Source of the DNA: Adiantum capillus-veneris
Lineage: Eukaryota > Streptophyta > Polypodiopsida > Polypodiales > Pteridaceae
Assembly (NCBI GenBank): GCA_014529385.2
Contig: CM043944.1
Coordinates: 60,771,268-60,835,267 of the forward strand
Direction of reading: 5' to 3'
DNA: 64,000 bases
The notes beneath the pieces are model-generated. The model worked only from the letters and a program-made list of their open reading frames with translations. It had not been told where the DNA came from and made no database searches. The translations under genes were made by a program, and so were the position numbers. Each line of letters starts with the position of its first letter. Within the stretch, counting starts at the first letter, position 1. Positions 47,028-59,415 of this stretch are shown here, piece by piece.

Positions 47028-48080
47028 TGGGAGGGGAGAAGGTTATAGGGGTAAGATATATAGGACATAAATAGAAATTAAAACATGAAAAGATATAGGG
47101 AGGGATAGAAAGACAAAGGGAGAGGTAGCGAGAGGAGGGAGGAAAGGGACATAGATGCAAGTGATCTTTGTATTGACAACATTTTGGTTGTTGTTAAATT
47201 AGCCTCCCTAAGTGATTAGTCTTTAAAATTTTATATTCCACACAAATGGTGTCCGGACCATGGGTTTTGTCCCTAGGACACGCACATTGAGCTAGACTAT
47301 GCAACGTTACTCAAAAATCTAGGCGAGAAACAGCACTGGCTAGGGCTCGACGATCTTTCCAACGGATCCCATTGGGTATTTTAGGGGATTGTGTGAATAT
47401 CATGCATTTAAGCCATGACGGTCAACAAATGGATGCAATGGCTATGCATATTGAAAACTGTACTACATACGCTCAAAGTACTAGACCTTTAGAAGTACCT
47501 TCCATTATTGGAAGTGTCAATCGGGAGGCCAGGGCCAACAACATCCTTGCATTGTTTTTGAAGAAGGAGGATTCCTTAAAATTGAGCATTATTGTCTAAC
47601 TATTCGTTGCATTTATCCAAATGCAACAATCTTGAAGCATGACTCTATGCTTTCCTTGCACCATGGAAAATGCTTCTTCCACAACGTGGGTGGATTAAAT
47701 TTTGGGTGCTCCTTTTGTGGTGCATGTGCTTGGAAGGTTGAAGATAGTTCTATATGAAAATTTATAGGTAAGTATTGTTGCTTATCAAGAAAAGTCAAAT
47801 TGCTTCCTTTGAGTGATCTACCAATGGAGCTTAAAGAATTGATGCAAGGTGCTACTACAAAGAGCAAAAAATTTACTAAACACATTTTCATAATAACGAA
47901 TATCTAATTCTCCTAAATGATTTTCTCATGTTAAACTAATCATTTAATATGGGGAACTGCCAGGGGAGAAAAAGCTAGAATATTGGTTAAGCTGGCAGAC
48001 CGGCCACAGTAGGGATCCAAAGGAGGGAAAATAGAGATCCAAAGGGGGGGCCATTTGCAAAAGAGAAATGTGCAACAATG

Positions 48081-48958
48081 GTCTTAAAAGACCCTAAGGT
48101 TCAGCCCATTAAGACTTCCAAATCAGAAGGCTATGACTTATGCTCTTGAAGTTCCATTGGCTAAGCCTGGAGAGGTCCAGTAGGAGGGTGTGAGCATGAG
48201 CAAATAGCAAGAGGGGTCGACCAAGAGAGAGAGGGGGCTAATTTTCTCAATGCATTATTGCATACACACTCACACTAGTCCATGTGTGGAGTAAGAAGAC
48301 TCCCTCTCTCCTTCTCAAGCTTTAATGGAAAGCTTATCACCTACTCCAAGCTTGTGAGAAGGGAAGCCTACACCAACAACTCTTGGCTTTGTGATGAAAA
48401 TCCAACCAAGAGCCAAGTTTCAATGCATACTCATCTCCTCTACCATGCTAATTACTAAGCTACACTATGCTAATATGAGTGATTATGTGAGGAGATGTAC
48501 ATCTTTCTCGTAATACTACTCCTTCCCCTCAATCTACTCTCATACCCCGCTAGCTCTCACCATCTTCAAAGGTGTGTGAGGTCTTGGTTCTGAGACCTTG
48601 AGGGAATTGATGTTGTGTTTAATAAGTTTTTTTCTTAGTGCTTGAAGTTTCCATTTTCATTGCACTAGCTAGTATTGAAGGAACACAAAGAATTGTATTG
48701 TAGAATGTCTCTCTTGATGGGAGAAACCATAATACAAAGCCTTTTGGAGGGGGGACCAGCTCCATGTAAATCCGGTCCTCAATTGTTGTCAATAGCTTAA
48801 TTTCTGTCTATTTTGAAGTATTGATCATGTTATCTAACTAGATGTTATACTTTTTGTTGCTCTCCACCCAAGCACTCTTGTTAATCTCATTAGGAATCTA
48901 TTCTAATAAACTTCTCACTATGTTCATGCTATTTTTTGCTACACACAAGTTTCTACGC
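48081..48958. other. Unassigned region between duplication and block B
   Basis: About 880 bp of sequence found nowhere else in the window. No gene or LTR signature is convincing. It is the left flank of block B. Confidence 0.5.
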
Positions 48959-50974
48959 TGTCGAGAAATTTGCGGCCTTGCCAGGAAAGCACCAGGCTTA
49001 TGACTGTGAGAGTTTGTGAGAGAACTCGACAAAAACTATATGAAGGAGTTAAACCATAGATGCCATGAAGACTAGGGTTTGGAAAGAAGTACAATCAAAG
49101 AAGCCCACCCATTCTCTCTTGCACTCACACACAGAAAGAAAGAACACAAAAGAAAATGTCAAAATAACACAACGATGAAAACATCAAGGCTATGGTCATA
49201 TCGTATCATGGGTAATATAAAAGGGTTAACAGATGAGTTAGTGGCATTCAATCTTGGCTGGCCAAATAGGCTACGAATTGTTCTTTGGAATTGTAGTTTT
49301 ATGCTTACCATAATATATATATTTTGTCTAGTGATTGGGATTAATTGTGTGTACAAATCCTCTTGGTTCATAGCAAGATAACTACGCTTACGTCAAAAGA
49401 AAAGTTATAGTCTATGAGAGGTAGTATGATGGGATCCGGTGATATAAGTATTTCATTGAGCCTTTCTGGGCCAAAGAGAAACACTATACGTTGTTGAAAG
49501 TGTATTTTACGGCTAATCCATACGTTAATTCTAATAGATCGTACAGAGTGAAAGCGATAGAAATTATCATCATGTGGGTTATTCATCTAGGATAGTATGT
49601 GAGAAATGTAGATATGAGAGAAGAGAAGAGATGAGAAGTTTCCCTCCCAAGCCCTATTCTTGCCCGTAGGCAATAAGGATACTGCGGGGAGAGATGTACC
49701 TGTAGCAAAGAGAACCTAAAATTTGTAGAGAGGATGAATTACTAAGAGTGAAAGAGATAGATTTGGTTAAAGAGATGAGATTAGATATATATATATATAT
49801 GTTGGATTAGAGATGAAAAATAAAACAACAAGAAATCAAGAAAACATCAATGTAGAATATATCTTACTTGACAAACCCTTCGACACCATTATTGATGGAG
49901 AGAGAGGAAGAGTGGAGAATTCCACTTTGATTGATACACCAAGTGTAAGACCTTCTTTGATTAGAGTTGATCTTCCAAGGTTAGCTTGTTGCAAGAATGG
50001 CTAGTCTTCTTCTAGGAAAAAGTGTAGGCTTGGGCTTATGTTAATGGCTAAGTACAATTAGGCGTTACTACTCACTCCCTCATGAATTCCTCAAATCAAT
50101 GGCTTAAATGCTTGAGTTCCTTCCAAGGAAGAAGAGGTCCCATTTTATAGGTGAAGGGAACCCCCAAGGGTTTACACAAGAAGAGAGGAGCCAGTGTGAA
50201 CAGGAATTGGAAAAGTTGGAAATGAGCTGCCCCTGCATGATGTGGGCAGACTAGGGTCCAGTATTTTGATCATATCTCCTCAACCGTAGCTCCAAATAAA
50301 AAAGTAAAAATATGGGCAGAAAATTCAGCTCATTAGCTACGATTTTCATTTTAAAATCATTTTCCAATTCGGATTGTAACCTTGTGTAAAAAATTCATCA
50401 AAATAGGGTCCATTTATGGCAGCAAAAGTCTTCATGTGGTCTCCTTAGCCTAGACTTTCATTTAATTCCAAAGGACACCTCATGCCATATGAAAGCGTGA
50501 CATTGCTGCTTGACAAAGTTTTGTAATCATGATTGCAATAATGCATTAAAATAAGTGTATCTTTGAAATTATGCCACCTAGTGTCCCACTATGATTTGAT
50601 TCCCTCCTAGTAGCTATTTAAAAAGAAATATAAGAAAAGTATAAAAAATACATAGAATATATATATATTGGAGTTTACCCTAGATATAGGATCTAGCTAG
50701 GGTGTGAGATGATAATGAAATAGTAAAAATAAATAATCAATGCTTTTTGCCCCAAGTTAAAGAGGCGGAGCTATTGATGCTTTTTCCTTAGTATTTTCTG
50801 ATGGTAAAGTAAGGATATGTTACCCTTGAGAAAAATAATAGGATGAGATAGAAGGCTTATTATTATACTTAAATATGCATATGTACACTATAGGAAATAT
50901 AATTATGTATCTAAAAAAATACAAGATAGATCTTGTAGCATGCGTTCCCACTATGTATGTGTCACAACACGACA
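48959..50974 (-). mobile_element. Element 1B 3' LTR (complete, 2,016 bp)
   Basis: Runs from TGTCGAG to ACGACA on the plus strand (minus strand TGTCGTG...CTCGACA). Its first 1.5 kb matches 56,991-58,455 and its last 970 bp matches 1-969. The flanking base context (TCTACGC) has no visible partner, because the other end of the element is truncated. Confidence 0.85.
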
Positions 50975-50991
50975 TCCACCCCCTCTAAACC
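50975..50991 (-). promoter_or_regulatory. Polypurine tract of element 1B
   Basis: Minus strand AGAGGGGGTGGA next to the 3' LTR, as in copy A. Confidence 0.75.
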
Positions 50992-51137
50992 TGCACATCC
51001 TCCAGTATGTGCCACATTATCTCTTTGTAAGAATAGACCTCTTGTACATCTTCCTTGTCTTCTTCTTCACTGGATGATTCCAGAGCTTCATGTTCACTTT
51101 GATCTTCACCTGTATTTTTCTCTTCTTCCTCATCCAT
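50985..51137 (-). CDS. Small acidic ORF, element 1B
   Basis: Same 50-codon acidic frame as at 980-1,132, unbroken and unchanged as far as I can read. It lies between the integrase stop and the polypurine tract. Confidence 0.4.
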   Translation of the reverse strand: MDEEEEKNTGEDQSEHEALESSSEEEDKEDVQEVYSYKEIMWHILEDVQV

Positions 51138-51141
51138 ATCT

Positions 51142-54100
51142 TCAAGCTAGATCATTGTCTCCTCTTCTCTTAAACATTTTAATCCTTTTTCCTGCAATGG
51201 GAATCTTTACTTCTGTACCATCTAGTTCAGACAAGCTGTAAGTAGCATTTTCATGCACATGCTTTACAACATACGGTCCAAACCATCTTTTTGAGAACTT
51301 ACGCATGACTGTGTGCTGGTTATCAAGGCTACTATCATACACTAAAACCCAGTCACCTTTGTCAATTGCTTTGCTCCTGAGTCGATGTTGCTTATCAAAA
51401 TAGTCCTTGTTTTTCAACCTTGCATTTTTGAGTCGTTCTTTTGCAGCTTCAATGTCTCCAGGTCTTCTCTCTAGTTGCCTTATACGCAGTGCAAGGAGAG
51501 CTTCCCTACTAAGCCCCTCTTGCCAAGGTAGTACATTCCGTGTGGGAATTGTATCCTCAAACAACATCATTGGCTTTTGACCATGCATTAGCTCCGTAGG
51601 CATGTAGCCAGTTACTGAGCTATGTGTTGTACGATCAGCCCATAACGCATATGGTAACAATTTTGGCCACTCACCAACTCTTCCTTCGCAAGCCTTGGCC
51701 AAAGCTTTGATGATAGGAGGATGCCCTCTTTCACTCTTTCCATTGCCTTCAGGGTTGTAAGCTGTAGTAAGAGAAAGCTTGATCCCTAATCTAGAAAATA
51801 ACTCCCTTGCTTCTTCGGCATCCAGTTCACCTCGATCTGCAGTGATTTTTTCCACACAACCATAACGGCAAATCACCTCATCAAGAAGGAATTTTCACAT
51901 AGCTTTTGTGGTCTTAGCTCTTAATGCTCTTCCTTCAACCTGGTTAGTTAGGTCCTCTCGTGCAAGAACCAAGTATCTCATCTGCCAGAGTCCTAAAGGC
52001 ATCGTGACTAGATCCACAACCCATTTATAGTGCATTGCTAGTGGATATGTAGGGTGCAATCCATCACAATGTCGAACATTTGAATACATTTGACAAGTTA
52101 CACATGACTCTACAAACTGAGATACATCTTTATACATACCCTTCCACCAGTATTTTTCTTTCAACTTGGAGAAGGTTGCCCACACACCCCTGTGTCCAGC
52201 CCATAGACTCTCATGAAACTCTTGCATGAGCTGTACTTGAGTCTCTTTTTTACATATAACCCATTGTGGTGTAGCACCCTTTTGTTTAGGATGCTTCCAC
52301 AAGTAACCATCCCTCAAAAAGTACCCATATGCTTTCCTACGTATCCTCTTGAATTCTTGTTCAGACCAATCATCCTGTTTTGTTAGAGTACTCAAGTACC
52401 TTCCAATAGAAAGCCAATCACCTTCATAAAGATCTTTCAAGAACAATTCAAGTGAATTAGTCATGCAGACATTGTTACCTTTGACATGAGAGATAGAATA
52501 GAATTTTGTGCCTACATCATCTCCCTCATCAATCATTTGTGACTCATCTTCATACCTTGCCCTTGATAGCATATCTGCCACTGTATTGTCTTTACCTGCA
52601 ATGTGCTTAAACTCGGGATTTAAGGACTTAATGTAAGCAATCTACCGCAACATAGCAATGTCTGGTGTTGAGCAGCTTGTAATCATCCCAAGAAGTGGTA
52701 GACAATCTGTTTCTACAACCACACATGCACCAATTAGGTACTCTTTCCCACTTTTCAAGGCTGTAACCATACCCCATAACTCTCTCTTTATCTGTGGATA
52801 GTTTCTTTGGCGAGCACTTAGTACCTTTGCTCCAAATCTTACCACATACATGTGTCCTTCTTTGTCATCTTGCCCTATTGCCCATCCAATCCCTGTAGGA
52901 CTGGTATCTACTGTCACAATCACTGGCCTTTGACACTCATAGTCTACCTTTCTCAAAGTCGTTGCTGACTGGAGTAACTCCTTTATCTTTTTCATGGATT
53001 TTACATGTGCTTCTGTCCATTTAAACTTTTGATTTTTTCTAAGCAGCTGATAAAGAGGATCAGCTACATGTGCATAATGTGGAATCCAAATAACATAGAA
53101 GACACATGCTCCCAGAAACCTTCTAACCTCAGCGATACTAGTGCATGTTTCTTTCATTCTTTGGATGGCATCTACCTTTGATGGAAAAGGTTTCCTACCA
53201 TATGGCCCGCACATGTGCCCCACAATGAGCACTTCTTTGACACCAAACATAGACTTTTTCCCTGACAATGTAAGATTCACTTCTTCCAACCTAGACAAAA
53301 TTTTATCACAATCATTTATGTGATTTACCACAAACCTGCGACATCCCTTGAGATCCAAAGCTTCATCTTTGTCACTTTCTTCACATCCTTTGATAGGCAA
53401 ATCATCAATGAAAGGCATTGTGATTTGAGGAATAAAGTCACGTAAGACCTTATTCATCCCATTCATCATATGTGCAACCGAGTTGGTTGCTCCCTATGGC
53501 AAGGTACACATCCTTACCAAACCCAAAGGTGTCCTCATGGCTGTCAAGTCTCTGCTTTGGATTGCAAGCTGAAATTGATCATATCCTGAGTAGAGATCCC
53601 CCATTGAGTAGATTGCCCTCCCTGCAAATGCTTTTGCAAACTCATCGACAATTGGACCTGTACCTACATTTCTAATTGTCACCTTGTTCACTGGTTGCAT
53701 ATCTTGGATGAAGCGTAGAGAACCATTCTTCTTCGAAACTGTGAACCACCTGTTTGAGTATGGAGCACAAGAAGGCTCCAAGATTCCCATTTTGATTTTC
53801 TCATTCAGTAGCTCTACTAACTTTGGCAAATGAGCCTTTGGAACCAGAATAGGCCGCAGATTCCAAGGCACATGAGGTATTGTGAAAATTACCATAGGAG
53901 CTACAATATAAGGATCAACACATCCTATCTCATGTGGCTCAAATGCAAAAGCCTTACCATGCTTTGAAAGCATTTCTTTGAAGCACTTTGTCTCCTCCTG
54001 TGTTAGAAACTCCTCGCAACCAATCTGCAACTCTTGAAAGGACTCCTTTGTGAAGGTATGCCCGATCTTTTTAGGATTCCGCAAACTTGGTTGTAAAGAA

Positions 54101-54562
54101 GCCTGTTCAATCTTTTCCTGTTGTTGGGTGGTAAGGGTGAAGCTACTGGTTTCACCTTCTTTGCTACACTCTTGTATTTAGTTTCAACATGGACTTCTGG
54201 GCCAACTGTTTGGCTTTCTTTAAAGGCTTCTATTACTTGATACATTTCCATAGAGCAAACTTCCACAACTTCATTTTCAAGATGCAAACTAGACCTCATT
54301 ATAGCATCAAGCTCACCCATAGTATCTACAAAAGAAACTTGTTCACACAAACCCAAAACATTTTCAGTAGGCTTTAGCAACCCACTCTTTTTCATGCCTA
54401 TTTGTATATTATGTACATATTGCCTCTCATATCTCTTCAAATCTTCAAGTTTTGTAAAACATACTGATCCATTCTTTGTTACCAAGGAGCTCGTTGAAAA
54501 CGCTTCACCTATTTTTGGATGAGGCGAGACCCTTTTTCTTTCTGTACCATTGTAATCCCGCT
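51142..54562 (-). pseudogene. Element 1B pol: RT, RNase H, integrase (broken)
   Basis: Same domains as copy A. Lesions differ: a one-base loss near 54,115 upstream of RT, CAG-to-TAG at 53,494 in the LPQG motif, TGG-to-TAG near 52,642 in RNase H, and a TGA near 51,895 in integrase. Integrase finger (52,130-52,230) is intact here, unlike copy A, whereas RT is better in copy A. The pol frame is again -1 relative to gag-pro and is open from before the gag-pro stop. Confidence 0.9.
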
Positions 54563-54587
54563 TTACAATGGTACTTGGCCAAAACCC
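54544..54587 (-). promoter_or_regulatory. Predicted -1 ribosomal frameshift signal, element 1B
   Basis: Slippery GGGTTTT (54,587-54,581), spacer of 6 nt, then a perfect 12-bp hairpin: arm GTACCATTGTAA pairs with TTACAATGGTAC across a 7-nt loop. The gag-pro TAA (54,563-54,565) is in the stem. Confidence 0.8.
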
Positions 54588-56937
54588 ATCATTTCTCTAT
54601 GATCATGAAACTCTTTGCTCACCTTTGGTAGAGGATGTTCTCTGAGGTTGTCACGATTTCTTTCATGGTTCACACAAACTGTGAGAAATTGGACAGCTCG
54701 TTTACCATCTTTACTACGTATCCTAGCATATGCTGAACCATCATCCATTACCTTTGTTTCCATTCGAACTCCCACAATGTAGGGTTGTCCAAGGATGAGA
54801 TGATATGAAGATGTATCCTGTACAAAGAAGTTTTGGTCAATCTTTACATCACCTATTGTTACCTTCACACCTGGACATGCTGCATACAATTCACCGGATG
54901 AGTTGTTTGCCACTTTTACCATCCAGCCATGATCTGTGTCCATCGGCCATTTGCACTTGTTGTAGATACTCTTTGACATTATGTTTATTTCTGAACCATG
55001 GTCAATCAAGGCAACAAATGGCTCTTCAAGATCACCTACCTTGACCAAAGTTTCTGTAGTAGCCCTTGCCCAATGACTTCGTGAATAGTAACTCCTAGGA
55101 ATATCTTCAACTTCTTCATCATCATTTGAGAAATGCACTTGCTTCACTCTCCCACTAGATTGGTAGCATCCTACCACAGCTCCATCATTCTCCTTATTTT
55201 GGGGTTGCATCCCTTGTGTCTTTGAGGTTTCCCCTTCAACCTGTGGACGAGAAACTTCAACAAGGGTTTGCCTCTTCCTCTTGATGCTGTCAATGATCTC
55301 CTCATGGAATTCATGCTTTGCAATGCCAAGAACTTCTCCCAGAGTAAACTCAATCTTTCTATTCAAGATCCTTTCCTCCAAGACTTTCTTTAAATCTGTA
55401 GCAACCTCAATATCAGATTGTAGTTTATAAGTTGGGCCTTTTGTCTTACGTTTTGTTGGCTCTTTCTTCTTTCCTGTTGTAGACTCCTCCATGAGTACTT
55501 CAGGTGGAGATGCTCCTTTTGTTGAGGGTGTTTGAGAAGGAATTGAGTCACTTCTTCCCCCAGTTCTAGAAGCTCTTTTTGATGGTCCTTCATCAACATT
55601 CTCACGCCTGCGCTTCTCTTCTACAATTGCCTCATTTTGTTGGCATTTTGTAATGTAGGCATGCACTGACAATGAGTCCACTGGATCATTCCATCCTGTT
55701 TCTAGACGTATGCAATCACCTACTTCATGTAGAATCTCTTTTGTAAGCTTTCCCTTTTTAGCTAATTGCATGACATTTGGCCAAATTTGACCATGATGGT
55801 CACTCACCTCTTCATCACAAAAATGTTCAATTTTTACTCCATAAGTAGCTGCCTCAACTGAAGAGGTGGCATGCTTGGTTGCCATATCTTCAACTAAGGT
55901 TTGCATTCCCCCCTTCCCAAAGTTAGTTCTCAAGGGTAGACCTGTCTCTCTTAAGTGGATTTTACCATCCTTAAAAAAGACAACATCTTTTGACAAAGCA
56001 TCACTAAAATCATCACAATCCCTTCTTACATGGTCTGTACTATCACACCAAATACATCTATTAACAAACCCTTCTTTGGGCTGTTGTCTTTGCCTAGGAA
56101 GTGGCCCTGATGGTTGGCCTTTTTCTTCAAGCTTTGCAAACTTCACCTTCAAGTCACGCATTCCCTTCACAAGCTCATCTAGCATGGACTCATCAAACTT
56201 AGGAGCGATAAAAGTAGGCTTTACCATTTTGTCAGAAGTTGAGGTGGAAGGACTTGTAGTGTTTACTACCATCTTGTCCCTTCTCTTTGTCGTTTGGCAA
56301 GCAGTGAGACAGCACCTTCAACCTCATTCCAGTCGGTCTTTAGTCCTTGCTCAGCATCTTTATCTTCAAGAAGAAGCTCCAAATTTTCTTGAAACTCTTT
56401 ACCTGCAGCTTGTAAGAAAAGATCTGTCTTCTCTGCATCTAGTGTGGCCCTTTCTGTCCTTGTGAGTTGTGCATAGCGCCGCTCAAATTCCCTAAGTAGT
56501 TCTGTTATTGATAGTCCTTGCTTTGGCTTGACTACCCATTCTAAGAATGTCCTTTTGGTCACTCTCTCAGAGTCCTCCATGAAATATTCCTCCTTTAAAG
56601 CTACTTTGAGTTCTTCCCAATTTCTCCCATGCCCATCTTTAATTGCCCTAACATGCTCCCTAATTTCTGGAGCAACAACTAGCTCAAATCTTTGAATCAT
56701 CTCACCTTCTGACACGCGATGCAGCTCCATCTCCTTCACATACTCGCGTAAGTACTTGGTTACATCTTTGCCATTGAACTGATCCATTCTGTTGACGACC
56801 GCTTGTATGGCCTTCGTTGCTGAAATCTCCCTTCTTTCAGTAGCATGTTGTTGTTGCATAAACATTGCAAATTCTTGAAACATTTGCATTGTTGCTGGGT
56901 CAAAATGCATACCCTGTTGGTCAACATGATCACCCAT
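54563..56937 (-). pseudogene. Element 1B gag-pro (one frameshift)
   Basis: The better gag-pro copy. ATG at 56,937 opens the capsid region. A one-base loss near 56,285 (CCCTTCTCTTTG versus CCCTTCTTCTTTG in A) shifts the frame after SLLAKRQR. From there a 569-codon frame continues through the CCHC knuckle, linker and protease (ALIDHGSEINIM at about 54,980-55,015) to the shared TAA at 54,563. The DHG triplet is as in copy A. Confidence 0.85.
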
Positions 56938-56965
56938 GGTTACCCACAAACTCTCACCCTAGCAG

Positions 56966-56984
56966 ATTCGCGTCGGGTTCACCA
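56966..56984 (-). promoter_or_regulatory. Primer-binding site of element 1B (tRNA-Trp)
   Basis: Plus strand ATTCGCGTCGGGTTCACCA, six bases from the LTR edge at 56,991. Plant tRNA-Trp ends ATTCACGTCGGGTTCACCA, so 18 of 19 positions agree. Confidence 0.75.
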
Positions 56985-56990
56985 AAAATA

Positions 56991-58455
56991 TGTCGAGAAA
57001 TTTGCGGTCTTACCAGGAAAGCACCGGGCTTATGGCTGTGAGAGTTTGTGAGAGAACTCGACAAAAACTATATGAAGGAGTTAAACCATAGATGCCATGA
57101 AGACTAGGGTTTGGAAAGAAGTACAATCAAAGAAGCCCACCCATTCTCTCTTGCACTCACACGCAGAAAGAAAGAACACAAAAGAAAATGTCAAAATAAC
57201 ACAACGATGAAAACATCAAGGCTATGGTCATATCGTATCATGGGTAATATGAAAGGGTTAACAGATGAGTTAATGGCATTCAATTTTGGCTGGCCAAATA
57301 GGCTACGAATTGTTCTTTGGAATTGTAGTTTTATGCTTACCATAATATATATATTTTGTCTAGTGATTGGGATTAATTGTGTGTACAAATCCTCTTGGTT
57401 CATAGCAAGATAACTACGCTTACGTCAAAATAAAAGTTATAGTCTATGAGAGGTAGTATGATGGGATCCGGTGATATAAGTATTTCATTGAGCCTTTCTG
57501 GGCCAAAGAGAAACACTATACGTTGTTGAAAGTGTATTTTACGGCTAATCCATACGTTAATTCTAATAGATCGTACAGAGTGAAAGCGATAGAAATTATC
57601 ATCATGTGGGTTATTCATCTAGGATAGTATGTGAGAAATGTAGATATGAGAGAAGAGAAGATATGAGAAGTTTCCCTCCCAAGCCCTATTCTTGCCCGTA
57701 GGCAATAAGGATACTGCGGGGAGAGATGTATCTGTAGCAAAGAGAACCTAAAATTTGTAGAGAGGATGAATTACTAAGAGTGAAAGAGATAGATTTGGTT
57801 AAAGAGATGAGATTAGATATATATATATATATATGTTGGATTAGAGATGAAAAATAAAACAACAAGAAATCAAGAAAACATCAATGTAGAATACATATTA
57901 CTTGACAAACCCTTCGACACCATTTTTGATGGAGAGAGAAGAAGAGTGGAGAATTCCACTTTGATTGATACACCAAGTGTAAGACCTTCTTTGATTAGAG
58001 TTGATCTTCCAAGGTTAGCTTGTTGCAAGAATGGCTAGTCTTCTTCTAGGAAAAAGTGTAGGCTTGGGCTTATGTTAATGGCTAAGTACAATTAGGCGTT
58101 ACTACTCACTCCCTCATGAATTCCTCTCATCAATGGCTTAAATGCTTGAGTTCCTTCCAAGGAAGAAGAGGTCCCCTTTTATAGGTGAAGGGAACCCCCA
58201 AGGGTTTACACAAGAAGAGAGGAGCCAGTGTGAACAGGAATTGGAAAAGTTGGAAATGAGCTGCCCCTGCATGATGTGGGCAGACTAGGGTCCAGTATTT
58301 TGATCATATCTCCTCAACCGTAGCTCCAAATAAAAAAATAAAAATATGGGCAAAAACTTCAGCTCATTAGCTACGATTTTTATTTTTAAATCGTTTTCCA
58401 ATTCGGATTGGAACCTTGTGTAAAAAATTCATCAAAATAGGGTCCATTTATGGCA
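56991..58455 (-). mobile_element. Element 1B 5' LTR, truncated
   Basis: Equivalent to 6,986-8,452 with the same truncation point. Minus-strand TATA box at about 58,174-58,183. Confidence 0.85.
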
Positions 58456-59415
58456 ATCACTAGCTTCATGTAGAATCTCATTTGTAAGCTTTCCCTTTTT
58501 AGCTAATTGCATGACATTTGGCCAAATTTGACCATGATGGTCACTCACCTCTTCATCACAAAAATGTTCAATTTTTACTCCATAAGTAGTTGCCTCAACT
58601 GAAGAGGTGGCATGCTTGGTTGCCATATCTTCAACTAAGGTTTGCATTCCCCCCTTCCCAAAGTTAGTTCTCAAGGGTAGACCTGTCTCTCTTAAGTGGA
58701 TTTTACCATCCTTAAAAAAGACAACATCTTTTGACAAAGCATCACTAAAATCTGTAGCAACCTCAATATCAGATTGTAGTTTATAAGTTGGGCCTTTTGT
58801 CTTACCTTTTGTTGGCTCTTTCTTCTTTCCTGTTGTAGACTCCTCCATGAGTACTTCAGGTGGAGATGATGCTCCTTTTGTTGAGGGTGTTTGAGAAGGA
58901 ATTGAGTCACTTCTTCCCCCAGTTCTAGAAGCTCTTTTTGATGGTCCTTCATCAGCATTCTCACGTCTGCGCTTCTCTTCTACAATTGCCTCATTTTGTT
59001 GGCATTTTGTAATGTAGGCATGCACTGACAATGAGTCCACTGGATCATTCCATCCTGTTTCTAGACGTATGCAATCACCTGCTTCATGTACATCTCTTTT
59101 GTAAGCTTTCCCTTTTTAGCTAATTGCATGACATTTGGCCAAATTTGACCATGATGGTCACTCACCTCTTCATCACAAAAATGCTCAATTTTTACTCCAT
59201 AAGTAGTTGCCTCAACTGAAGAGGTGGCATGCTTGGTTGCCATATCTTCAACTAAGGTTTGCATTCCCCCCTTCCCAAAGTTAGTTCTCAAGGGTAGACC
59301 TGTCTCTCTTAAGTGGATTTTACCCTCCTTAAAAAAGACAACATCTTTTGACAAAGCATCACTAAAATCATCACAATCCCTTCTTACATGGTCTGTACTA
59401 TCACACCAAATACAT
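58456..59415 (-). pseudogene. Rearranged gag-pro fragment, block B
   Basis: Equivalent to 8,453-9,410 with the same internal jump (EVATD joined to FSDALSKDV). Carries a few private changes, such as an extra GAT codon near 58,867 and a small deletion near 59,090. Confidence 0.8.

Larger units (their letters stand above)
39073..48080. repeat. ~9.01-kb tandem duplication, unit 2
   Basis: Direct repeat of unit 1, joined head to tail. Beyond 48,080 (GTCTTAAAAG) similarity ends. The unit begins inside the kinase gene, so only a 5' part of that gene is duplicated. Confidence 0.9.

Noticed and set aside
48959-59415. Target-site duplication around element 1B
   Set aside because: The left LTR edge is clear but the right LTR is truncated, so no second copy of the target can be identified.
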